Below are positions 24,111 to 34,866 of a DNA stretch of 64,000 nt, piece by piece. Position numbers and translations under genes: made by a program. The stretch spans positions 4,905,669 to 4,969,668 of the forward strand of contig OZ005701.1 of assembly GCA_963930775.1 (NCBI GenBank), read 5' to 3'. Every line of letters begins with the position of its first letter. The first letter of the stretch is position 1. The notes beneath the pieces are model-generated. The model made no database searches and was not told the origin of the DNA. It saw nothing but the letters and a program-made list of their open reading frames with translations. Source of the stretch: Cliona cf. orientalis (taxonomy: Eukaryota > Porifera > Demospongiae > Clionaida > Clionaidae).

Positions 24111-24667
24111 AGACTTCAACATAGTTCCCATCCTTATAATTATGCAAAAGCTACTAAAATTTAATGCTTATTTCCCATTAAAATTGTCAGCTACTGACAT
24201 GCTATGGTATTCTTAGAGAAGGAATTTCCCACTCCTGAGGTTAATTTTCCCTGCCAAGAATCGATGAAGTATATATAGAGAATAGCACTAATTACAAAGT
24301 ACTAGAAAATATCTGGTTTCCTCCTCCTGAAGAATTAGCACGAGTGTTAGTGTAAACAGTAGTGAATTTCTGTGTTAATTATTTTTGTGCAGTAGAGTCT
24401 TTGAACTTGACACATGAATGCACACCTGCGTAAGATCCCAGCTAGTTAGCACCACCCCTTTGTCGTTTTCATGCTTCAATTTTCATGACCAATCTATCTA
24501 TTATCTGTACATTACGTAATATACCACCTATTTAAGTTCAGGTTTGTACTAACCGTTGTAGTTTCAACTGAAGAAGGTCCACGGATCAAAACATTCGATA
24601 ATTATTATCAGCTTTTTAAGTACATGTACTATGAGCAAAGTTTGCCAATAACAATAAACTTGATCTT
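24111..24667. other. Spacer between kinase cassettes
   Basis: No gene. The phrase near 24565-24600 (TGAAGAAGGTCCACGGATCA) recalls 3'-terminal tags of retroelements, but nothing else supports an element here. Confidence 0.3.
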
Positions 24668-25190
24668 ATGAAGAAATACTGGGTTCTGGAATCCAACTGC
24701 AGACCATCACTTCAAGAAATTGAAGGTGACATCAATGAAGCCTACATCAGTCGTTCTCCTAGTAGTGAAGATCATGAACACCTTCAGATGTCCCCTCAAA
24801 CAGTTGTATTTGATAAATTTTCAATAGCCAGTGATGTATGGTTGGTTGCCATGATCATGTGGGACTTCGTCATGCAGCCGTACTTTGGCCTGTCTAATGA
24901 AGGAAGTCATCAAGCACATTCGTGATGGCAGGATTTCTTGAGAATAGAAAGCGGGCTGATAGCATGGCCTGTCCCTCTACACAACAGTAGTTCTTTAGGT
25001 AGAGGCAATGGCTCATTCCAAACTCACCTATAGGGGACGACAACCCCGGACAGGTTTGATTGGCAAATTGCTGCAAGCATGATGTACCTTGTAGATAGAC
25101 TACATCCATTATGATCTTGCCTGTCGCTATGTCCTTGTCAAGTCATGCACAAATGCAGTCAGCCATTTGGTGGTGAGGAGCAAGCAAGTC
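24668..25190 (+). pseudogene. Tyrosine-kinase pseudogene cassette 2 (scrambled)
   Basis: Blocks in order are subdomain XI (KKYWVLESNCRPSLQEIEGD), a Ser-rich linker, subdomains VIII-IX (FSIASDVWLVAMIMWDF, PYFGLSNE, then a frameshift) and, after a stretch with stops, subdomain VIb (YIHYDLACRYVLV near 25100-25140). The catalytic HRD arginine has become Tyr in HYDL. XI before VIII before VIb is not a working kinase order. It parallels cassette 1 base for base over long stretches, so the arrangement predates their duplication. Confidence 0.7.
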
Positions 25191-25616
25191 TTGCTTCCTT
25201 TCCATATTGAAGTTCATGATAATAGACAGTCTAAACTTATGTAAATGTATATAATAGTGAATTTCTGTGCTGGTTATTTGTGCAGTAGAGTCTTTGAACT
25301 TCATGTACCAATATTTTTGTGCATTGTTTGTACAACATGCCCATTGATGTACACCTTTGTTAGGTCATCTCTTATAAGTTCTTTGTGTGCTTGTTGCTAA
25401 TTAATGTGTTAACACCTGTACATATGCTACTTAATTTGTACATTAAGCATTAATAAGTCCATGTACGTGTTAAGAGGTTATACATGTAAATATCTGTGCA
25501 TCTATAAAGTAAATGGTTCAGTGTGTAGATACAGAGCTAAAATTAATATTGCCGACAGTTACTATACATTTGTGAACTGAATGACACGCGTGGCCGCAAT
25601 TACACTTAAAATTGTC
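25191..25616. other. Spacer
   Basis: AT-rich, with short TACATGTA and GTTAAC motifs. No gene recognised. Confidence 0.4.
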
Positions 25617-25798
25617 TAGAGGAAAAGGGCAGTACACTGGCTATTTTCTGTTTAGCATAACATAATGTTAGATACATAATGTAGAGTGATATATAAAAGA
25701 ATACTAGTTTACGTAGCAGCAGAAGAATCGGCCATTTAGTAAGGCATACACGAGTACTAAACGTTACTACACACACAAATGCATGCTGCTTTATGATA

Positions 25799-26065
25799 TC
25801 ATAGCCAAAAATAGCCACAGAAAACAGTTGGTGGTTTCAGTTCTAATAAAATTCTTTTTCTAGTTATGTAAACAAATCTATAGAAAGAACAGATGTCATT
25901 TCCATCCGATAACCATCTGGTGGTAATGGTCACATCAGTACTTATCGCCGTCATATGTACAAGAACGTGATCAATAGCTACGTAAGGGACAAAGACAGTA
26001 AGTTTACATTCGCCCCCTCTGCTATTCACTTCCATCATGGATGTACTCAATACTAAGACACCCAC
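25799..26065 (-). other. Conserved antisense open frame upstream of CUB copy A
   Basis: An 88-codon minus frame reads MMEVNSRGGECKLTVFVPYV, then DHVLV and TTRWLSDGNDI. Copy C keeps a full-length counterpart (61236-61496). Copy B carries an extra AT that breaks the frame in the same place. It could be a divergent exon, but the frameshift in B and its position over the promoter suggest conserved regulatory DNA or a relic. Confidence 0.4.
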
Positions 26066-26077
26066 ATGACTCAGGAT

Positions 26078-26085
26078 CTATAAAT
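26078..26085 (+). promoter_or_regulatory. TATA box of CUB copy A
   Basis: CTATAAAT lies about 80 nt before the ATG and is conserved at the same distance in copies B and C. Confidence 0.55.
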
Positions 26086-26166
26086 TGGCAGCTTTGACCT
26101 GATGCAAACAAGAAACAAATTAGAGAAAGCAATCAAGACAACCACACTTGTAGCAAGAAAAAGAAG

Positions 26167-26995
26167 ATGGCAACACCAACCTATTTCATATCTACTCAAG
26201 CACTCCTCACACTGATGACTGCCTACACTCTCATTCTCCAGATAAATGCTCAAACATGTAAATGCTTACAGCGTAATGTAGACTTCAGCACATGCAACAG
26301 AGGACAAGCTGGTTATCGAAGCCACGACCATCCTGACATTGGCCTTTCTGGTAGCTGCCTTCCTCAAGTGCCAGCCAAGTAAGTCAGGCGTTGCATGCCA
26401 GTGCACTGAGCTATAGCAAGTTCATGTTTCATTGTTAGTTTTTAGCCTCCAGAAAACAATCAATTTAGCTAGATCTTTCTTACACTGTAGCACTATGAAA
26501 TGCTTCAAGACGAGAACAGCTGATGGATGCAGTGGAGGAGCACATCACCTTCAATGCCTCATGAAGAGAAGATCTAAGCAAGTGAATGAAAGCCAGCTTG
26601 TAATTGAAGGACCACTGCAACAATCTGTCACAATGTACTCTCCTGGACACCACAAGACCAACCCATTCTACTTGAACCGCAATTTCTGCGTCTACAATAT
26701 CTCACTTGATTGTCCTGGACAAAGAGTCAGTCTCAACTCAAAACCTAATACCCTACAACTCTCTGACGGTGATACTTGCCAAGATTACCTCTGGTTTGAC
26801 ACTAGCTCAAGTGGACAACCTCGAAGAGTCTGTGGAAATGAAATTGTTAACTTTAATGACACCACAGATGCAACATCGTTTCTTGCTGTGCTTTGGACAA
26901 ATGGGAACAGAAGCGCTGGGAGGTTTGAAATAGAGGCAAGATGCAACAAGGTACATGCTGATGGAAGTGGAGACTCACCAATATTGACGAATTAA
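26167..26995 (+). CDS. Secreted CUB-like protein, copy A
   Basis: Exons 26167-26378 and 26491-26995 with a GTAAGT donor and a CTGTAG acceptor join in phase to give 238 residues. Residues 1-29 are a signal peptide (hydrophobic LLTLMTAYTLILQINA). A short Cys-bearing region follows (QTCKCLQRNVDFSTCNRGQA). The second exon has FCVYNISLDCPGQRVSLNS, LSDGDTCQDYLWFDTSSSG and the final GRFEIEARC. These fit a CUB domain with its two Cys pairs and an acidic D-Y calcium-type segment. Several N-x-S/T sites are present. CUB domains bind proteins or sugars outside the cell, so an adhesion, immune or matrix role is inference. Copy A differs from B and C by a few residues only (for example GLSGS here, GLTGS there). 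Confidence 0.82.
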
Positions 26996-27365
26996 GCCTT
27001 ACCATTGAACAATTCTACAAACTCACATATACCGAAAAATGATACTATTATTGTAATAATTTTGTTGTTTAATGTTCATTACTTAAACTAGACACTGGTA
27101 AAACCCTTCAATTAACCACTCAATGACCATTTGGTGTTTTGAGTTCCAAGTGTAGTGCAATAATAATACTACATGCATAAGAATGCTGATAGAGGTGTGA
27201 ATGCTAACCTATCACTGAAGAAACCACCTCCTATAAGAGTCAGCAATTAGTGGTCAACCTTCACTGGAGAACATGTAAATTTAATTATTGACAGTGCTCA
27301 CAGTGGGCACTCATCTCCAAGGATGCAAAACCATTATTTGGCTGATTCATTCCCTGTTCAATGGC

Positions 27366-27440
27366 ACCAACTGCTTCTTGTTTGAGCCTGATAATACTTA
27401 CATGTGCCGTGATTAAATGGGGTTTAATTTAATTAAACCA
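27366..27440. other. Junction between block A and the DIRS-like element
   Basis: Base composition changes sharply from AT-rich to GC-rich at about 27440. Confidence 0.4.
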
Positions 27441-27607
27441 AGTTAACTGGGAGGCCGGCCGAGCTTGTGGGCGCGAGGGCGCCGGGCGCCGCAGCGCGGA
27501 GATACATACTGCGCGCGCACAGTTTCAGGTAGGATCTAGGAGTATCGTCCGATAGTTATGCGTATTGTGATTGGTGGAATCGCTGGGGTTGCCATGGCGC
27601 GCAGGGG

Positions 27608-27616
27608 TATATAAAG
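27608..27616 (+). promoter_or_regulatory. TATA box of DIRS-like element 1
   Basis: TATATAAAG lies in a GC-rich context about 110 nt before the first gag ATG. Confidence 0.6.
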
Positions 27617-27716
27617 GACAGTAGTAAACAAAAAGGGCCAGTCTAAACAGTCGGCATTAGCAACCCTGGTGGAGAACTAAGCGAGATTCTTGGCGAGCAG
27701 AAGCGAATTCCCATAG

Positions 27717-30224
27717 GTGTATTGGGCTCTCGAAATGGGTATTTCGGCTTCGAATGTCTTAACTGTCTCGGGGACGGCGGTGGTGGCGTCAGTACTACCT
27801 AGTTCATCGAATGCCGTGGTTCCGGTGACTTCCACTCCGGCGTCAGTGGTGAACAGTCTACCTTTGTTGTCTGCTTCCTCGTCTGTTGTGTCGACTCCAG
27901 CGTCTGTGCCGGCCGTTAGCACGGTGTTTCCTGCGTCGTCAAGCACTGCCAGTAAGTAGTTGCAAAGAGAGGTGGTTTAAACTTATTTACATTTTTGAGC
28001 GGGTGTTAATAGTAGTAGGGGGTTTTGTTACTAATTAAAAGTAGGGGAGTTTTTGTGGTGGTTATGATAAGTATGTTGCGGCTGTGGTGTAAGGACCTTC
28101 GGTTTGCGGTTTTTGAGAGGTTGAGTTGCCATGGAAACGGAGTACCGCTTGCGCGGCCATTTGTGCGCACGAGTTGAGCATGCGTAGGCTATCTGTGTAA
28201 GGAGTGTTGAGCGTTTGGCTGGCAATATATTATTATGTGTAAGCAGCAGTGAGCTGCACCTGGTTTATTGGTTATGGCTGAGGTTGGTAAGAGTGGTAGG
28301 ACAAGCTCGAGTTGCTAGTATGGTTAGCAGGTTTGGTATGAAAGTTCACATTCGGCTGTGGGCGTTGCATGGGCTTGGTGTTCGGTTGAGTTGGTGGTTA
28401 TCCCATCTACGTTATGCAGTTATGCTGTTTATGGAGTGTGTGTCGATGGCATCGTTATTTTCTTGTAAGCAGGTAGCGTGTGCTATCTAGGTGTAAGAGC
28501 TAAGCAGGCAGGTGCTGTGCTGGGATAGTCCTGCTGAGGGCATGCATTGCTCAGGGCATGTCATTGCATACCGTTTCTGATTTTCGGTGTCGACAGCGTT
28601 TGATTGGAAATGTTTAATGTTGTGATGGTATGTTGGATAAGTGGTGGTGATAGAATTGACAGGGTAATGATTGGGGGTAGATGTGAGACATGGTGTTATT
28701 TAAGTGGAAGCTATTATGATGCTTCGGTCTTTTCTTATTATGTTAAGGTGGTGTGCTGGGGAGTCTCCCTGCTGGTGGTGCAGTATCGTGGATTCCGGTT
28801 TTCCCACCGAGTGTGTCCCAACCAGTTCCAGTGATGTCGCCAGCTGTAGTGTCGGGGATGCAGCAGGCGATCCCATCAGTTGGGTGTGTGGCAACCCCAT
28901 ATGTGGGCTCTCACTGTGGAGAAGGTTTGCTTCCCGTGCCGGAGAAGCTAACATAGAAAATTATATGACTTGAGTTCGTAGAAATGCGAGACCTGATGCC
29001 AGAAACATGGCTAAAGGAAGAGGAAGATTCAAGGAAGAATACGCTGTCCTTTCCCCGAAAGAGAGCTGCTCCGGTCACGGATATTCTGCAGTGGCTTCAG
29101 TGTTTTGCGGCTATGGTGGGGGTACTGTCGAGGGCATATCCGACTATGGTGCCGGAGTTCATGTCGTATCAAGCAATTATCATTAAGTGTGCGAGGGACT
29201 TTCATGGGCCGGCGTGGGCTCAATATGATAGGGTCTACAGGCGTCAGGTGGCCCAGACAAAGGATTTGCGATGGTCTCGGCTAAATCCAACCTTGTACAG
29301 TCTCTGTTTTGCGGGGAAGGCCAAACGCCTTGTGGTGTGTGCTCACTGCTTGAGCGACTCGCACGCCACTGATCAGTGCCCAGAGAATATGGATCTTGGG
29401 GCAGCCTTGATGTCCTGGCAACAGGGTGCGACGAACCCAGCTACTCCCGTTGGGGGTTCATCAGTCAATCCGAAAGCGAAACTGTGCTTCTTGTTCAACG
29501 CTAAGGCCAAATAAAATTGAATATTAGTTTCTCATCCCCGCCCGCCTCTAGTTTTCCTCCGCCTGACCACATTTTAATTCATGAATATCATTAAAACTAT
29601 CATTAAAAAAATTAAAATGCACGAGGCATTACGTCATGGACGCGCCAATTTAACCGCAAGGCCACGTGGGTAGCTATTTGCCAGCTGTTTGTCGTCCTTC
29701 AACCGTTCGAGCTCGATCTATCATGGTTCTTGTGGTCCTCAGAATTCGAGATGGGGCCAAGATATTGAAAGAATGGTATATATGCTTGTGGCGTTCCTGA
29801 AACGACCACACTTATCGACGTGTATCTCGAATTCAGCTCAGGCTTCCTCGATAATTCGCTTCCACTAGCAGACGAGTATCGAACAACATTGGTGGAGGCG
29901 AGCATCGGCAGAACATTGTGGTTTTTTTAAATGAAATTCATGATGACATTTAATGATATTCATGACAAAAAATAAAATAAAAAGCCACCCTCCGCCTGGG
30001 GAAATTCCTGAATATAGGATGAGAAACTAATAATCAATTTTGCTTGGCCTAAGGAGGGCCCCCGGTGTACATTCAATCCTTGTAAGTATGCACATACATG
30101 TAGGTGCACAAGCTGCAAGGGTCCTCACCCCCGCTCAGCGTGTAAGTGTACAGTCTCAGGTGATGGGCAGGAGTCGTCGGAATCTGGTGGTGGTTGGAGT
30201 TTCAAGCGTCCCAGGTCGGAGTAG
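27717..30224 (+). pseudogene. Gag of DIRS-like element 1, spliced and broken
   Basis: Exon 1 (27717-27951) encodes a Ser/Val/Pro-rich head and ends at GCCA|GTAAGT. An acceptor at 28746-28747 resumes exon 2 in the right phase, giving a 796-bp intron. Exon 2 reads LGSLPAGGAVSW..., meets TAG (28954-28956) and TGA (about 28969), then MRDLMPETWLKEEE, APVTDILQWLQCF and CAHCLSDSHATDQCP. A 542-bp insertion at 29507-30048 cuts it. After the insertion the same frame continues with a Cys/His finger (RCTFNPCKYAH, then CTSCKGPHPRSAC) to TAG at 30222-30224. Gag proteins of this class package the RNA. This copy cannot make a full protein. Confidence 0.75.
29507..30048. mobile_element. MITE inserted in gag, CTAAGG duplication
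   Basis: 542 bp. Its ends carry an inverted repeat of about 30 bp: left AAAATTGAATATTAGTTTCT at 29513 and the matching reverse at 30017-30041, with one mismatch over 25 bp. CTAAGG occurs at 29501-29506 and again at 30049-30054. Taking out the insert and one CTAAGG puts the gag frame back in register with its zinc finger, which proves the insertion. Confidence 0.9.
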
Positions 30225-30622
30225 ACCTTGGGGGAGAGAACAAACGAGAACATGTGAAGATACCTGTTACATGTTATGTTAAGTATACTTTTATTCAGCT
30301 GTTATATTATACCCTATTCAAATATCATGATGGTGTCTTTGGGAGCTGGGCTTCCTTGCTAGTCATTATTATTTACAACGTTATAATAAGCTATTATTAC
30401 CATACTAGAATTTGTCCACCAACTTGGTGTGACCGGGGGTCAATCCCCATCACTAATTAGGAGGTTAGTAGTTTGAATTAGTTATCATAGGGGTGAGGGT
30501 TTGATTATTACTTTTATTGTCCATCCACCCCCTCCATTGGGGGAGGTGTGACCAGGTTGACCTATATAGCGTCATCCTACAACTAAATAAACAGATGTGG
30601 CTAGTTAAAGAGTTTGTAATTC
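30225..30622. other. Gap between gag and RT of DIRS-like element 1
   Basis: AT-rich with stops in all frames. An acceptor-like CAACACAG at about 30639 stands just before the RT coding region, so RT may have been reached by splicing (inference). Confidence 0.35.
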
Positions 30623-32382
30623 TTGTCCAACACAGACAATTATTCTTACACTGAGGATTTGCTGGAGCTGGATCGATGTCGTCCACTGGGTCCAGGAGAG
30701 GTGTCAGTGCAGGAGAGGTTGTCAGGTGTTTGTACACCATTGAATCTGCTACAATGGGAGTCAATGTTGGCAGACCACCCAGACAGGAGTTATGTGGAGT
30801 TCATTCTGAAGGGTATCAAAGATGGGTTCCGGATTGGGTTTAGCCGGGCAATGGGAGGTGAGCTTCCATTAGCTGCTGCACGGAAGAATATGAAATTGGC
30901 AGAGGAGCACTGTCAGGTGGTGACCGATCATTTGGAGGCAAAACGATGCCGTGGGGTTATTCTGGGCCCATTTTCACGGGAGGAAATGCCTGGAGTTCAC
31001 GTGAGCAGATTTGGAGTGATTCTGAAGTCGCATCAGCCTGGAAAATGGCGTTTGATAGTGGATTTATCCCACCCGGAAGGGAGGAGTGTGAACGATGGGA
31101 TCGATTCAAGTCTGACATCACTTCAATATGTGCGGGTGGATGATATCGCAAAGCAGTTGTTGCAATTGGGGCCAGGCGCCTTAATGGCCAAACTAGATAT
31201 AAAGAGTGCCTACAGGAATGTGCCGGTCGATCCGGACGACCGTCCACTACTAGGCATGCAATGGGATGGTAAGATATACGTTGACGCTGCTCTGCCTTTT
31301 GGGCTTAGGTCAGCTCTGAAGGTTTTCAATGCTGTAGCTGACGCAATCGAGTGGATTGTGAAACGGCATGGTGTCGAATTGCTGTGGCATTACCTGGATG
31401 ATTTCATCATGTGTGGACCAGCTGGTACTGATGAGTGTTCCTTCAACTTGCGGATGTGTGTAAGCACTTGGGGGTCCCTCTGGCGGAGGAGAAATTGGAG
31501 GGTCCAGCCACAGCTCTAGTTTTTCTGGGCATTCTGATCGACACTGTAAAGGGGGAGCTTAGACTTCCAGTGGAGAAGCTGGAGAGGTTGCGTTCACAAA
31601 TCAAGGTGTGGCTTCAGAGAGATAGGTGCACAAAGAGGGAGCTGTTGTCAATTGCTGGTCAGCTTCAGCATGCGGCTACGGTGGTGTTGTCCGGAAGAGT
31701 TTTCGTTAGGCGGCTGTTTGATTTGAGTACAACAGTGAAGAAGCCCAATCACCATCTCCGGCTCAACAAGGGAGCTCGATCTGACCTGGCTTGATCGAAT
31801 GAATTTTTGGTTACCTGGAATGGTATCTCGTTGTTGGCGGTGATGGGGGAGCAGGAGCCTAGTGTTGTCCTTACATCGGATGCGTCCGGTTCGTGGGGCT
31901 GTGGAGCTTACTGGGGGTCGAAATGGTTTCAGCTTCCTTGGAGTGATACGGAGTGTTCAGTGGAGGTGAATATCGCGACTAAGGAGTTGATTCCGATCGT
32001 TATTGCAGCTGCAATTTGGGGCAGAGCATGGACGGGTTTGGTGGTTTGTTGCCGCTGTGACAATGAAGCAGTAGTGGCGGTTATTAACAAACGTACAAGT
32101 AAGGATGCAGAGCTGATGCACCTTTTGCGCTGCTTGGTCTTCTTTGAAGCCAAGTTTTCGACTAGGATGATAGCTACTCCTGTGGCTGGGGTGCAAAATA
32201 CACTGGCTGATGACTTATCCAGGGATAGGTTATCTTCTTTTTTGCAAGCAGCAGAAAATATGTCACTCACAGGGCAATATTTTCCTCCTCAGCCGCTGCT
32301 GGACATGTTAGTGAACCACAAGCCGGATTGGACATCAACTGCTTGGAGAGAGATGTTCAAAAGTACTTTGAACTTGGTTTAG
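30623..32382 (+). pseudogene. RT-RNase H of DIRS-like element 1
   Basis: RT motifs: RFGVILKSHQPGKWRLIVDL, LDIKSAYRNVPVDPDD, ALPFGLRSA and the catalytic LLWHYLDDFIM. Near 31435-31450 a one-base change moves the frame. The next block continues LGVPLAEEKLEGPATALVFL and meets TGA at 31792. RNase H follows with LTSDASGSWGCGAYWG, VEVNIATKELIPIVIAAA and CRCDNEAVVAVINK. It ends at 32382, overlapping the recombinase frame by about 55 nt. RT and RNase H copy the element RNA into DNA. This copy is inactive because of the frameshift and stop. Confidence 0.85.
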
Positions 32383-33311
32383 CGGTCTCAACAAAGAAGA
32401 CATACAGAGCTGGCATTAATAAGTTTGTTCAGTTTTGTGCTTCATACAATATTGCTTCACCGTTACCAGTATCACAATCAGTGTTATGTTTATTTATTTC
32501 TCATTTAGCTAATGTAGGTTTGTCCTATGGGACCATTAAGACATATTTAGCTGCAGTCAGGCATTTGCAAATCTCAATGAATCTGCCAGAGCCCAGATCA
32601 GTTCCGATGCCTAAGTTGGCGTTGGTGGAGAGGGGTATTCGTCACCTTGGAGCGTCGAGTAGGAGAACAAGATCTCGGCTGCCAATTACACCATGTATTC
32701 TGAGACAAATTAAAGCTTTGTGGTCTAGGGAAGCTATCTGTTATGACACAATAATGTTGTGGGCGGCATGCTGCACGGCATTTTTTGGCTTCTTCAGGAT
32801 GGGGGAAATTACTTGTTCCACATCAGATGGTCGGAGCAGTGAGCATTGTGTGTCAGTAGCAGACATAGCAGTAGATAACACTCAAGAGCCTCCAGTGATA
32901 AAGATCCATTTGCGTTCATCGAAAACGGATCAGTTCAGACAGGGTGTGGATATCTTTCTGGGGAGAACAGGGCAGGACTTATGCCCGGTGTCTGCGTTGC
33001 TCGCTTACTTGGCAGTTAGGGGCAGTGTGCCAGGCCCCCTTTTCAGGTTAAGAGACGGATGTTATCTCACAAAGGAAGTTTTCATAACCAGGGTTAGAGA
33101 GGCGTTATCTGTGCTTGGATACGATGAGGAGTCATATGCTGGCCACAGCTTTAGGATTGGAGCAGCCACCACAGCAGCCGAGCAGGGGGTGGAGGATTCC
33201 ATCATCAAGATGTTAGGGTGCTGGGAGAGTTCAGCTTTTCAACGATACGTGAGAGCTTCTCATCAGTCATTAGCAGCTATGTCCACGAGATTGGTGACTC
33301 CTACGCAGTAG
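32328..33311 (+). CDS. Tyrosine recombinase of DIRS-like element 1
   Basis: An open frame of 327 codons. No ATG stands at its 5' edge, so it is probably translated by frame switching or from a spliced RNA. The N-terminal core-binding part reads YFELGLAVSTKKTYRAGINK, then LPVSQSVLCLFISHLANVG. The catalytic part has the first Arg in FGFFRMGEIT, the H-x-x-R box in AGHSFRIGAAT and the nucleophile Tyr in AFQRYVRAS. Enzymes of this class integrate the circular DNA copy without a target duplication. It is the only undamaged frame of this element. It overlaps the RNase H end in another frame. Confidence 0.85.
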   Translation: MDINCLERDVQKYFELGLAVSTKKTYRAGINKFVQFCASYNIASPLPVSQSVLCLFISHLANVGLSYGTIKTYLAAVRHLQISMNLPEPRSVPMPKLALVERGIRHLGASSRRTRSRLPITPCILRQIKALWSREAICYDTIMLWAACCTAFFGFFRMGEITCSTSDGRSSEHCVSVADIAVDNTQEPPVIKIHLRSSKTDQFRQGVDIFLGRTGQDLCPVSALLAYLAVRGSVPGPLFRLRDGCYLTKEVFITRVREALSVLGYDEESYAGHSFRIGAATTAAEQGVEDSIIKMLGCWESSAFQRYVRASHQSLAAMSTRLVTPTQ

Positions 33312-33811
33312 TGATCAGCGTTAACAGTGTTGTCATATAGGTGTTTATTATCGTTAGTCTACTCGTTATTCTTATTAGTTCTGTATCACTAAACTCACCA
33401 TGTACATGTACACTTGTTCGACCGTCATACTTGTACGTGGTTGTTTGGAGGGAATGGCTGCGCCTTTCTGTGGAGGGTATTGGGGTGCAGGGAGCCCCAA
33501 TTTGGGTCCCTCCAAACAGAGGATATGTACAGGGGGCGTGGTTACCCGCGGAAAACGCTAGTGCTGCGGGACCAGAAGGCGGAGCATGCGCAGTTAAGTG
33601 CACGCTGGCACGTGTACACGCCACGCCCGATCTGCTGACTCGGCACGACCTCCATACACGTATATACACGTGGTGATTGGAATGAGGTATGAAAAGCGTA
33701 TGTGATCTTTATATGATGGAATGTAGACGAACAAACCAGTTAATTTTATTGTTAACTGCTCTTGATCCGCACTTCTGAGACAAATCCACCGGTAAGCTAA
33801 AAATTGATTTC
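33312..33811. other. 3' end of DIRS-like element 1 and flank
   Basis: A stem-loop is built from TTGTTTGGAGGGA (about 33440) and TCCCTCCAAACA (about 33509), with a nested TTGGGGT...GGGAGCCCCAA. GC-rich to about 33650, then AT-rich flank. No gene. Confidence 0.5.
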
Positions 33812-34200
33812 ATGTTAGTAGTTGATAATGGGCCTGCTGAGCAGCCAAGCTGTCCTATTGTACAGAATGATGTGCTTTTACACCTAATAGGTCTTCACAA
33901 AATAACACAAGAATCTTTCGCAGAATACCATAGCGAACGAAACTTTGTTGAGAGTGCGTGCAGAGAACAGTGTTGTCAGAACATGGGCCATTTTGTAGCT
34001 CGCAAGTTCATGATAATGCAAGTATTGGCTCACAGGAGTATAGATAAAATATGTAGGCAATCGCTGAATAAATTCAAGGCTGCATTTGCTCTGGAAGCTT
34101 TGCTGGAGAGCAGCTTCACTGCTACAGAAGAGTGAAGACTCATTGACTTTATTGCAAGTGAAGAAGTGGTGGCCTCCTTGAAAATGGGAAGAAATCATGA
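33812..34200 (+). pseudogene. Transposase-like fragment, 5' half, split by DIRS element 2
   Basis: The frame reads VVDNGPAEQPSCPIVQ, then FAEYHSERNFVESACREQ and KFMIMQVLAHRSIDKI, to a stop at 34133-34135. The same family occurs at 63165-63560. I recognise it as a transposase/integrase-like family common in sponge genomes, with VVDNGP as a likely catalytic Asp block; the superfamily is not certain. The element resumes at 39317 beyond the DIRS insertion. Confidence 0.6.
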
Positions 34201-34221
34201 TACACTAGGGAGTTCCACATC

Positions 34222-34358
34222 GTGGCAAGGCTGCACATATGACAGTGTATTTGGCCTCAAATAATGATATTCATAGCAAGTTCAAAGATTACATAATCAG
34301 AAAAAACAACTATAAATAGTAACAGACCACGTGCTATCCTCGGCCTCAAAATTTTGCT
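34222..34358. repeat. Left inverted terminal repeat of DIRS 2
   Basis: It begins TGGCAAGGCTGCACATATGA and ends CGGCCTCAAAATTTTGCT. It matches the reverse complement of 39125-39262 with few differences. Confidence 0.9.
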
Positions 34359-34503
34359 TACAGCAAGAACACGTTTTTGGGCTCAGAGAAAGTATTAACT
34401 CTGTACGTAAGGAAAGTTCGCGAAAGCCCCCCTTTTGGATCAAAGACCTGTTTAGATCCTGCCAGAAGCCCACCTGAACCTATTCCCGCTGGATCTGGCA
34501 GCC

Positions 34504-34866
34504 ATGAACGTTGACTCAGACGAAGGATCTCAACCGCCAGGGAACGGCTCGCCCGGGCATCACGTGACGTTCGGTAACCCCCGGCCCCGCGGAGTTTACA
34601 CACCGCCCCTCAACGACTCCTTTTTGAGGTTGAGCCCGACTGACTCATTAACCAGCCAGCACTCCGTACAATCGGCTGGACAGCCGAGACTACCTATCAT
34701 GCAACCAGTCCTCCCTCCAATGCTCCCCGTTTACCCTGGAAACACCACAGGAGCTCTACCTCAAGGTACATACGGTATTGAATGCCCTCTGGCACTACCG
34801 TTGAAACCTTTATTAGCAAGGTCTAAGCTGCCCTATACTGGCCAAACGACCTTAATAAATTTCTAG
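34504..34866 (+). CDS. Upstream open frame in DIRS 2 (gag leader?)
   Basis: A 120-codon frame from an ATG, rich in Pro/Ser/Gly (NVDSDEGSQPPGNGSPGHH, MQPVLPPMLPVYPGN). A donor-like CAAG|GTACAT at 34765/34766 could join it to the main gag. However, the acceptors at about 34966 and 35004 do not give an open, in-phase join by my reading. It may be a separate leader protein or an N-terminal gag exon with an unseen splice. Confidence 0.45.
   Translation: MNVDSDEGSQPPGNGSPGHHVTFGNPRPRGVYTPPLNDSFLRLSPTDSLTSQHSVQSAGQPRLPIMQPVLPPMLPVYPGNTTGALPQGTYGIECPLALPLKPLLARSKLPYTGQTTLINF

Larger units (their letters stand above)
25617..27365 (+). repeat. Duplicated block A carrying a CUB-like gene
   Basis: Shared with blocks B (about 45115-46531) and C (about 61208-62850). 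It starts near the shared AAAGGGCAGTA and includes a conserved upstream region, the two-exon gene and, shared with C only, a downstream tail (TTTGGTGTTTTGAGTTCCAA and CATCTCCAAGGATGCA). Near-identity suggests recent dispersal or gene conversion. Confidence 0.75.
27440..33680 (+). mobile_element. DIRS-order retrotransposon 1 (decayed)
   Basis: It has a GC-rich start, a TATA promoter, a spliced gag, RT-RNase H and a tyrosine recombinase in that order and on one strand. No methyltransferase-like domain is seen. Gag has two in-frame stops and a MITE insertion, RT has a frameshift and RNase H a stop, while the recombinase frame is open. I could not prove terminal repeats, so the outer limits are approximate. 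A PAT- or Ngaro-like subtype with split direct repeats is possible but unproven. Confidence 0.7.
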
